A stretch of 6,211 bases of DNA, taken from assembly GCA_964565715.1 (NCBI GenBank), contig CAZMGG010000212.1:1-6211 (forward strand), in the 5' to 3' direction. Source of the stretch: CAZMGG01 sp964565715 (lineage in GTDB: Bacteria; Planctomycetota; UBA1135; UBA2386). Under the pieces are notes generated by a model. It was not told the DNA's origin and made no database searches. It worked only from the letters and a program-made list of their open reading frames with translations. Shown in pieces: positions 1 to 6,211 of this stretch (within the stretch, counting starts at the first letter, position 1; each line of letters begins with the position of its first letter). The position numbers and the translations under genes are program-made.

Positions 1-1118
1 GGGCCCACGGGCAGAGCGACTCGCTGGAGCGGGTGACGCACTCCCTGTGCTCGCTGGAGTTCGAAGACCACCGGCCCCTCTACAACTGGTTCATCGAGCA
101 CCTGGGGATCTTCGCGTCGCGGCAGATCGAGTTTGCCCGCGGCAACATCACCTACACGGTGACCAGCAAGCGCCGCCTGCTGGAGCTGATCGACGCCGGG
201 CACGTGGCCGGCTGGGACGACCCGCGCCTGCCGACCCTGCGCGGCCTGCGCCGCCGCGGCTACACGCCGGACGCCCTGCGCGCCTTCTGCAAGCACATCG
301 GCATCAGCCGCTTCAACGCGATCCACGAGGTCGAGCTGCTGGAGTTCCACCTGCGTGATCACCTCAACCGGGTGGCGACCCGGCGGATGGCGGTGCTGGA
401 TCCGGTCAAGGTGGTGATCGACGACTGGCCCAAGGGCACCGTCGAGCACGTCGAGGCGCAGAACAACCCCGAGGATCCCACCGCCGGCACCCGCCAGGTG
501 CCGTTTTCGGGCGAGCTGTGGCTCGAGCGCGAGGACTTCCAGGAGAACCCGCCGAAGGACTTCTTCCGGCTGGCGCCGGGCCGCGAGGTGCGGCTGCGCT
601 ACGGCTACTTCGTCAAGTGCACCGGCGTCGACAAGGACGCCCAGGGCAACGTCACCACGATCCACTGCAGCCACGATCCCGCCACCCGCGGCGGCGAGGC
701 GCCCCCGCCCGACGCCGACGGCAACGNNNNNNNNNNGACGATCCGCTGCACCTACGACCCCGAGACCAAGGGCGGCAACGCGCCCGACGGCCGCAAGGTC
801 AAGGCGACCCTGCACTGGGTCTCGGCGGCCCACGCCGTGGCGGCGCCGGTGCGGCTGATCGACCGCCTGTTCACCGACCCGGATCCGCAGGGGCACGACG
901 ACCGCGATCCGCTGTCGTTCCTCAACCCGGACTCGCTGCGCACGGTGACCGCGCAGCTCGAGCCGGCGCTCGGCGCGGCCCGGGGCGGCGAGCACTACCA
1001 GTTCGAGCGGCTCGGCTACTTCTATGTCGACCACACGGACAGCCGGCCGGGCGCGCCGGTGTTCCACAGGACGGTCGGCCTGAAGGACGGCTTCAAGAGG
1101 AAGCAGGGAAAGGCCTGA
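1..1118 (+). CDS. glnS: Glutaminyl-tRNA synthetase, C-terminal part (5' end cut by window edge)
   Basis: Cytoplasmic class I synthetase that attaches glutamine to tRNA-Gln using ATP. The reading frame is open from base 3 (AHGQSDSLERVTHSLCSLEF), which matches the family's conserved stretch around THSLC, so the GTG at 33 is an internal Val and not a start. Compared with the 554-residue E. coli enzyme, roughly 230 N-terminal residues, including the HIGH-motif half of the catalytic domain, lie outside the window. Visible are the end of the catalytic domain, the KMSKS-equivalent loop VTSKRRL (about 159-179; E. coli has VMSKRKL), the GWDDPRLPTLRGLRRRGY block (about 213-266), MAVLDPVKVVI (388-420), and the anticodon-binding beta-barrels (RQVPFSGELWLER, GREVRLRYGYF, KVKATLHWVSAAHA, YQFERLGYF, HRTVGLKD). 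It ends at a TGA at 1116-1118. Oddities: ten N at 727-736 leave four unknown residues, and the strand pair around them is duplicated. The gene converges on the receptor gene. The family assignment is very secure. Confidence 0.97.
   Translation, partial: AHGQSDSLERVTHSLCSLEFEDHRPLYNWFIEHLGIFASRQIEFARGNITYTVTSKRRLLELIDAGHVAGWDDPRLPTLRGLRRRGYTPDALRAFCKHIGISRFNAIHEVELLEFHLRDHLNRVATRRMAVLDPVKVVIDDWPKGTVEHVEAQNNPEDPTAGTRQVPFSGELWLEREDFQENPPKDFFRLAPGREVRLRYGYFVKCTGVDKDAQGNVTTIHCSHDPATRGGEAPPPDADGNXXXXTIRCTYDPETKGGNAPDGRKVKATLHWVSAAHAVAAPVRLIDRLFTDPDPQGHDDRDPLSFLNPDSLRTVTAQLEPALGAARGGEHYQFERLGYFYVDHTDSRPGAPVFHRTVGLKDGFKRKQGKA
636..791 (+). repeat. Diverged in-frame tandem duplication (about 25 codons) within glnS
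   Basis: Copy 1 (636-710) reads DAQGN, VTTIHC, SHDPATRGGEAP. Copy 2 (711-791, interrupted by N) reads DADGN, then unknown residues, then TIRC, TYDPETKGGNAP. Comparing the readable bases by eye (636-651 with 711-726, and 657-704 with 738-785), about 51 of 64 match, so the copies are similar but clearly not identical. Other GlnRS sequences, such as E. coli (DAEGNITTIFCTYDADT, then DGRKVKG), have this beta-hairpin once. The left side alone shows that a second copy begins, because DADGN follows GGEAPPP where a single-copy enzyme would run into DGRKVK. I infer a hairpin duplication in the anticodon-binding barrel. An assembly chimera of related sequences is the alternative. Confidence 0.75.
727..736. 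other. Assembly gap (10 N)
   Basis: Ten undetermined bases inside glnS. The frame continues correctly on both sides, so the true gap length is probably 1 modulo 3. The spacing of the flanking duplicated motif is 75 nt to the left of the gap and 81 nt to its right. A true gap of 4 nt would restore an exact 75-nt period and a natural GN-V-T-T-I join, so the ten N are probably a nominal filler. Confidence 0.97.
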
Positions 1119-1127
1119 CCCCCGGCG

Positions 1128-1145
1128 GCGGGCGCCAGCGCCCGC
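1128..1145. terminator. GC hairpin in the convergent glnS/receptor gap (possible shared terminator)
   Basis: The 34-nt gap between the convergent stop codons (1119-1152) contains a perfect 7-bp inverted repeat: GCGGGCG (1128-1134), loop CCAG (1135-1138), CGCCCGC (1139-1145). It lies 10 nt after the glnS stop and 7 nt beyond the receptor stop, where a bidirectional terminator would be expected. No T-run follows on either strand, so it does not meet the standard intrinsic terminator rule, and GC-rich DNA forms such stems readily by chance. Confidence 0.4.
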
Positions 1146-1152
1146 GCGCCGC

Positions 1153-3267
1153 TCAGAACGTGACCGCGTAGCCGAGGATCAGGCTGCGGCCGATGCCATT
1201 GCTGCCCGAGCCGTGCACGCGGTAGTCGACGTCGGTGACGTTCTCCAGGGCGGCGAACAGCGACGCCGACGCCGACACCTCGAAGCCCGCCCGCAGGTGC
1301 CACAGGGTCCAGCCCGGCGTGCCGCCCGGCGGCACCCGCTGGGTGTCGCGCACGTCGCCCGCCGACAGCTTGTCCTGGTCCTCGGCCCGCACCACCTCCG
1401 ACTCGGCGTAGAAGCGCCCCTCGCGATCGTCCCAGCGCACGCCGACCCGGGTCATGGTCGGCATCATCCGGGTGATGAACTCGTTGCGGCTGGTGGCGCC
1501 GCCGCTGTCGAAGTTGCGCACCTGCCCATACTGCCAGGCGAACGCGCCGAACAACGACAGGTCGCGCCAGCAGCGCCAGCTGGCGCTGGCCTCGGCGCCC
1601 TCGACGTAGCCGTCGCCGACGTTGGCCCGGGTGACGATCGGCTGGCCGTTGCCGGCGGTGGTACCGGTCGGGAAGCGCAGCATCTGGTCCTCGATGTCGG
1701 TGTAGTACCAGGCCATGGCCGCCGTCACGTCGCCGTGGCGGTAACGGGTGCCCACCTCGTAGCCGAGGTACTGCTCGGGCTCGAGCCCGGGCGCGGGGAT
1801 CTCCTGCTCGCCGCTCCGCGCGGTCTCGAAGCTGCTCAGGTCCGACAGGTTGGGCGCGCGGAAGCCCTGCGACACGCCGACGTAGGCGTTCCAGCGACGC
1901 GGCAGCAGTTCGTGCAGCAGCCGGGCGCTGCCGGTGAACTCGTCCCAGTGGTCGGCGATGCCGATCCGCGTGCTGGTGGCCGGATCCCGCACCGAGTCGG
2001 CGTCCACCGCGGCGTAGGTGTAGCGGCCGCCCAGCGTCAGGTGCCAGCCCTCGCCGAGCGTCACCGCGTCCTGCACGTAGACGCCGAGCAGGTCGTAGGT
2101 GGCGTCGTCGGCCACCGGCCCCTGGATCAGGTCGGCCGGCACCGGGTTGCTGCTGCGCCGGAAGAACGAATCGACGTGGTCGCGGTAGTAGTCGATGCCG
2201 TAGGTGAGGTCGCCGAACGAGGTGGCCGATTCGAGCTGCACCCAGGCGCCGAGCGTGCCGACGTCGAAGCCCTGGAACTCGGCGGCACCGTTGCTGCGCA
2301 CCCGGTCCTGGCTCTCGTCCTGCTGGTGCCAGGACAGGTTCCAGCGCATCGCCTGGATCGGGCCTTCGAGGCCCTCCCGGTGCAGCTGCAGGTAGGTCAG
2401 GTGCCGCCCCTGGTCGAGATCCCGGGAGCGGTCGGTGCCGACCGCGGTGCCGGCGTAGGAGATGCCGGACTGGGTGGCGTGGGTGCGCGGGACGTCGCTC
2501 TGCCGCAACCGCTGGTGCAGGAACACCAGCCGGGTGTGCTCGTCCAGCCGGTGCTCGATCTTGGCGTCCACCGCGTTCTCGTCGTAGCCGGTGTCGAACT
2601 GGGCGCCGGTGGCGTGGCCGCCCTCGAACTCGCCGAACGCCTTGGCGTCGCCGCCGAGCAGCATGCCGGTGCGGCTGCCGTCGGCCCAGGTCTGGCCCAG
2701 GCTCAGTTCCAGGCGCCCGGCGATGCCGTCCTCGCCGCTGGCGTAGCGGCCGTAGGCCGAGCCGCCGTAGGCGAAGCCGGGGCCCTCGGCGTACCGCCAC
2801 GGGCTGCGGGTGAAGGCCTGCACGGTGCCGCCGATCGCGTCGCTGCCGTAGAGCGCCGACGACGGGCCCATCACCACCTCCAGCCGCTCGATCGACAGCG
2901 GATCGACCGTGCTCCAGTACTGGTTCGGGCCGCTGCGGAACACCGAGTTGTTGAGCCGCACGCCGTCGATCAGGAACAGGTTGTGGTAGCCGGTGAAGCC
3001 GCGCAGGTAGGGCGAGCCCTGTCCCGGCGCGGTCTCCTGCAGGTGCACCGACGGCACGTCACGCAGCGCCTGCGGCGTGCTGCGGTAGGCGTTGCGGCGC
3101 AGGGTCTGCTGGTCGATCACCTGGGCGGCCCACGGCGCGTCGAAGGGGTCCTGGGCGGTGCGGCTGGCGGTGACCAGGACCGGCGGGGACTGCGGCGTGG
3201 GCTCCTGCGCGGCGGCAGCGGTGACGACGACGGGAAGCAGGACAGCGGGCAGATGTCGATGCAGCAT
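1153..3267 (-). CDS. TonB-dependent outer-membrane receptor (substrate unknown)
   Basis: A 704-residue outer-membrane active transporter of the ligand-gated, TonB/ExbBD-energised family. Residues 1-20 form a signal peptide (basic MLHRHL start, hydrophobic core, AAAA before Gln21). A TonB-box-like segment, PPVLVTASRT, lies at 28-37. The plug follows, with ALRDVPSV at 67-74, YLRGFTGYHNLFLIDGVRLN at 87-106, and IERLEVVMGPSSALYGSDAI at 126-145. The remainder is the 22-strand barrel, with the typical SQGFRAPNLSDL block at 466-477, LEPEQYLGYEVG at 495-506, ALENVTDVDYRVHGSG at 673-688, and a C-terminal Phe (GYAVTF) for outer-membrane insertion. Length and ends look complete. The ATG at 3267 is chosen because the signal peptide starts there and no ATG, GTG or TTG lies between it and an upstream in-frame TGA, although no Shine-Dalgarno sequence precedes it. 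The ligand (siderophore, haem, cobalamin or another) cannot be assigned: no transport, lipoprotein or regulator gene is adjacent. Confidence 0.95.
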   Translation of the reverse strand: MLHRHLPAVLLPVVVTAAAAQEPTPQSPPVLVTASRTAQDPFDAPWAAQVIDQQTLRRNAYRSTPQALRDVPSVHLQETAPGQGSPYLRGFTGYHNLFLIDGVRLNNSVFRSGPNQYWSTVDPLSIERLEVVMGPSSALYGSDAIGGTVQAFTRSPWRYAEGPGFAYGGSAYGRYASGEDGIAGRLELSLGQTWADGSRTGMLLGGDAKAFGEFEGGHATGAQFDTGYDENAVDAKIEHRLDEHTRLVFLHQRLRQSDVPRTHATQSGISYAGTAVGTDRSRDLDQGRHLTYLQLHREGLEGPIQAMRWNLSWHQQDESQDRVRSNGAAEFQGFDVGTLGAWVQLESATSFGDLTYGIDYYRDHVDSFFRRSSNPVPADLIQGPVADDATYDLLGVYVQDAVTLGEGWHLTLGGRYTYAAVDADSVRDPATSTRIGIADHWDEFTGSARLLHELLPRRWNAYVGVSQGFRAPNLSDLSSFETARSGEQEIPAPGLEPEQYLGYEVGTRYRHGDVTAAMAWYYTDIEDQMLRFPTGTTAGNGQPIVTRANVGDGYVEGAEASASWRCWRDLSLFGAFAWQYGQVRNFDSGGATSRNEFITRMMPTMTRVGVRWDDREGRFYAESEVVRAEDQDKLSAGDVRDTQRVPPGGTPGWTLWHLRAGFEVSASASLFAALENVTDVDYRVHGSGSNGIGRSLILGYAVTF

Positions 3268-3337
3268 GGTGGGGAAGAGGGGAAGGGACGGGCGCGCCCA
3301 ACGGCCCGCGCCCTGGGCGGTTCAGAAGATCCTGGGC
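3268..3337 (-). promoter_or_regulatory. Rhomboid-receptor intergenic region: hairpin plus pyrimidine tract before the receptor start
   Basis: Read on the minus strand, a 7-bp perfect stem (GGGCGCG, 3313-3307, with CGCGCCC, 3296-3290; 10-nt loop) is followed by an almost pure C/T stretch (3288-3268, only one A, near the end) that runs straight into the receptor ATG. There is no purine-rich ribosome-binding site in this leader. A 7-bp direct repeat, CCTGGGC on the plus strand, occurs at 3312-3318 and 3331-3337, 19 nt apart. I see no convincing -35/-10 promoter. The hairpin could be an attenuator or a partial terminator between the two genes, but with this base composition chance is a real alternative. 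Confidence 0.3.
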
Positions 3338-4135
3338 TCACCGCCGGCCGAGCCGCCGCCGCTGCAGTTCGAAGACCTCGGGCGGCGGCCGCAGCAGGCC
3401 CAGCGCCCGGCAGAGGAAGATGCCGCCGAGTCCGGCGACGAAGCCGCCGGCGTGGGCCCAGAACGCCACGCCGCCGCCGCGCTGCATGCCGAGCGACAGG
3501 CTGCCCAGCACCACCTGCATCACGAACCAGATGCCGAGGAAGACCTTCGCCGGCAGCACCAGCAGTTCCAGGATGAAGCCCAGCGGCACCAGGGTCAGCA
3601 CCCGCGCCCGCGGATAGAGCACCAGGTAGGCGCCCATCACGCCGGCGATGGCGCCGCTGGCCCCCACCGTCGGCGCCGTCGAGCCCGGCTCCGACAGCAG
3701 GTGCGCGAGCGACGCGGCGAATCCGGCCAGCAGGTAGAACAGCAGGTAGCCGAGCCGCCCGAGCCGATCCTCGACGTTGTCGCCGAAGATCACCAGGAAC
3801 CACATGTTGCCGAGGAAGTGGGCCCAGCCGCCGTGCAGGAAGATGCAGGTGAGCAGGGTCAGCCATTCCGGCACCGGCGCCGGCGGCGCCTCGGCGTAGA
3901 CCGCCACCGGCTCGCCGCGGAACGGCCGCTGCTCGAAGCCGACCAGCACGCGCAGCGGCGCCTCGGGTTCGGTCACCCGGGCCGGGATCATGCCGTAGCG
4001 GAAGATCAGGTCCTGCTCCGGCGGCCCGTCGCCCTGCTGCAGCTGCAGCAGCCAGACCAGGGCGCAGAGCCCGATCAGCACCCAGTTCACCACCGGCCGG
4101 CGGCTCGTCCGGACGTCGTCGTGCAGCGGGATCAC
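3338..4135 (-). CDS. Rhomboid-family intramembrane serine protease
   Basis: A 265-residue polytopic inner-membrane protein that would cleave transmembrane helices within the bilayer. Both members of the rhomboid catalytic dyad are visible: Ser160 in GASGAIAG (158-165) and His228 in AHAGGFVAG (227-235). The L1/TM2 signature HGGWAHFLGNMWFL (101-114) is intact, including His101, His106 and Asn110. Hydrophobic segments lie at about 15-32, 90-117, 128-147, 156-175, 178-196, 198-214 and 223-247, which suggests six or seven helices. A hydrophilic loop of about 55 residues (36-90) separates the first helix from the core. The tail is short and basic (RRRLGRR). The start is GTG at 4135: its GTGA overlaps the folP stop, and GGGGGAGG lies 6 nt upstream. 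All catalytic residues are present, so it is probably an active protease rather than a pseudorhomboid. The substrate is unknown, and the neighbours give no clue. Confidence 0.94.
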   Translation of the reverse strand: MIPLHDDVRTSRRPVVNWVLIGLCALVWLLQLQQGDGPPEQDLIFRYGMIPARVTEPEAPLRVLVGFEQRPFRGEPVAVYAEAPPAPVPEWLTLLTCIFLHGGWAHFLGNMWFLVIFGDNVEDRLGRLGYLLFYLLAGFAASLAHLLSEPGSTAPTVGASGAIAGVMGAYLVLYPRARVLTLVPLGFILELLVLPAKVFLGIWFVMQVVLGSLSLGMQRGGGVAFWAHAGGFVAGLGGIFLCRALGLLRPPPEVFELQRRRLGRR

Positions 4136-4149
4136 GCGTTGCCTCCCCC
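4132..4149 (-). promoter_or_regulatory. Strong ribosome-binding site and GTGA stop/start overlap (folP to rhomboid)
   Basis: On the minus strand GGGGGAGG (4149-4142) sits 6 nt before the GTG start at 4135-4133. The folP stop TGA (4134-4132) shares bases with that start, forming GTGA. This arrangement decides the rhomboid start and is typical of translational coupling between co-transcribed genes. Confidence 0.8.
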
Positions 4150-4947
4150 TTCGAGGACCTGTTGCACCCGCAGTCCGTCGCGCAGGGGCCCCGGCTCATG
4201 GGTGCGGATCCAGTGCACGCCCTGGCGGGCGGCGAACAGCTCCGCCGCCAGCGTCGCCGCGCCGCGTTCCGCCGCCGCGCGGCCGGTCAGCGCGCCGAGG
4301 AACGACTTGCGCGACACCGAGACCAGCAGCGGCAGGCCGAGCCTCTGCAGGCGCGGCAGCCCGCGCAGCACCACGAGGCTCGGTTCCGGACCGTCGCCGA
4401 GGAAGAAGCCCATGCCCGGGTCGAGCACCACGCGACTCCGGTCGATGCCGGCCGCCGCCAGCGCCTGCAGCCGGCCGGCGGCGAAGTGCTCGATCTCGTC
4501 GAGCACGGTGCCGGCAGCCCCCGGCCCGCGCACCGCCCTGCCGCCGTCGGTGCGGGCGAACATCGCGATCACCGTCGCATCGGTGGCGGCGGCGGCGGCG
4601 ATGCAGTCCGGGTCGCGCATGCCACCGACGTCGTTGAGGAAGTGCACGCCCCAGCGGCCCGCCTGCCGCATGACCGCCGGCTTGACGGTGTCCACCGAGA
4701 CCCGCACGCCGTCGGCCAGCAGGCGCTCGACCACCGGCTGCAGGCGCCGCAGTTCCTCCTCCGCCGACACCGCCTCGGCGTCCGGATGGGTCGACTCGGC
4801 GCCGACATCGATGGCAGCGGCGCCGTCGGCCAGGAGCTGCCGGGCCCGGTCCAGCGCCGCCGCCGGCTCCAGGAACCGGCCGCCGTCGGAGAACGAGTCG
4901 CGGGTGACGTTCAGGATGCCGAGGATGCGCACCATCGGGCGGCGCAT
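4132..4947 (-). CDS. folP: Dihydropteroate synthase (divergent FolP-type TIM barrel)
   Basis: A cytoplasmic enzyme of folate synthesis that joins dihydropterin pyrophosphate and p-aminobenzoate to make dihydropteroate; it is the target of sulfonamides. The 271-residue length fits the family. Visible pterin-binding motifs are ILNVTRDSFSDGG (11-23), AIDVGAESTHPDA (45-57), VSVDTVKP with Asp86 (83-90), NDVGG with Asn105 (105-109), LDPGMGFF with Asp176 (175-182), SVSRKSFLG with Lys214 (210-218) and IRTH with Arg248 and His250 (247-250). Differences from E. coli FolP are Arg for Pro in NVTPDSFSDGG, DVGAESTHP for the GGESTRP loop, and AMFARTDGGR in place of the LMHMxG segment. As I recall, RDSFSDGG, ESTHPDA and DPGMGFFLG occur together in a distinct subfamily. 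ATG at 4947 is the longest start, but the ATG at 4935 (MVRILGILN) matches the family's usual N-terminus and has AGGA about 11-12 nt upstream, so it may be the true start. It lies 25 nt after gltA and overlaps the rhomboid gene by 4 bases. Confidence 0.88.
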   Translation of the reverse strand: MRRPMVRILGILNVTRDSFSDGGRFLEPAAALDRARQLLADGAAAIDVGAESTHPDAEAVSAEEELRRLQPVVERLLADGVRVSVDTVKPAVMRQAGRWGVHFLNDVGGMRDPDCIAAAAATDATVIAMFARTDGGRAVRGPGAAGTVLDEIEHFAAGRLQALAAAGIDRSRVVLDPGMGFFLGDGPEPSLVVLRGLPRLQRLGLPLLVSVSRKSFLGALTGRAAAERGAATLAAELFAARQGVHWIRTHEPGPLRDGLRVQQVLEGGGNA

Positions 4948-4972
4948 CCTAGCCGGTGACCCGGCGCCGGTC

Positions 4973-6211
<1,239 letters not shown>

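Noticed and set aside
33..35. GTG as the start of glnS.
   Set aside because: The frame is open back to the window edge, and the upstream residues (AHGQSDSLER) match the family, so this is an internal valine.
636..791. The glnS repeat as a simple uncollapsed overlap of two contig ends.
   Set aside because: The copies differ at about one base in five, and the second copy already begins on the left side of the gap. An identical-end overlap does not explain this, although a strain chimera cannot be fully excluded.
1022..2800. A 592-codon open frame on the minus strand overlapping the receptor and the end of glnS.
   Set aside because: It is an Arg/Ala/Gly-rich out-of-frame reading of the receptor gene that also runs across the end of glnS on the other strand. 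It has no recognisable family signature.
1213..3576. A 787-codon open frame on the plus strand opposite the receptor gene.
   Set aside because: It is antisense to a clearly recognisable receptor. Its translation is low-complexity and rich in Ala, Arg, Gly and Val with no domain motif, as expected of a shadow frame in high-GC DNA.
3117..4199. A 360-codon minus-strand frame spanning the rhomboid gene and the receptor start.
   Set aside because: It is an out-of-frame reading through two real genes. The true frames carry the catalytic motifs and the signal peptide.
4961..4970. The perfect palindrome CCGGCGCCGG between gltA and folP, as a terminator or operator.
   Set aside because: It has no loop, no T-run and low sequence complexity, and such palindromes are frequent by chance at this GC content.

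Overview
The window comes from a high-GC, Gram-negative bacterium. The evidence for a Gram-negative cell is a TonB-dependent outer-membrane receptor with a signal peptide and a terminal Phe. A direct glutaminyl-tRNA synthetase is present, which many proteobacteria, planctomycetes and some other phyla have and most other bacteria lack. The citrate synthase has the sequence style of non-enterobacterial lineages (GNTGAC near its N-terminus rather than the usual gammaproteobacterial STASC). I cannot place the organism more precisely from five genes. A run of ten N shows that the window is from a draft, scaffolded assembly.

Layout: a plus-strand glnS fragment (1-1118), cut off by the left edge, converges on a minus-strand block of four co-directional genes. 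In transcription order these are gltA (citrate synthase, start beyond the right edge), folP (dihydropteroate synthase), a rhomboid-family intramembrane serine protease, and a TonB-dependent receptor ending at 1153. Spacing is tight: 25 nt between gltA and folP, a 4-base GTGA overlap between folP and the rhomboid gene, and 70 nt between the rhomboid gene and the receptor. They could be one transcript, but the first gene's promoter lies outside the window and the 70-nt gap holds a GC hairpin that may partly separate the receptor. The 34-nt convergent gap between glnS and the receptor holds a 7-bp GC hairpin.

The genes are mostly unrelated housekeeping functions: charging of tRNA-Gln, entry into the TCA cycle, folate synthesis, membrane proteolysis and TonB-dependent uptake. 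No shared pathway is evident. I found no CRISPR array, mobile element, tRNA or rRNA, and no sign of a new system. The most notable observation is an approximately 75-nt diverged tandem duplication inside the anticodon-binding part of glnS, with the assembly gap inside its second copy. Other points are a divergent dihydropteroate synthase active site and a receptor start codon preceded by a pyrimidine tract instead of a Shine-Dalgarno sequence.
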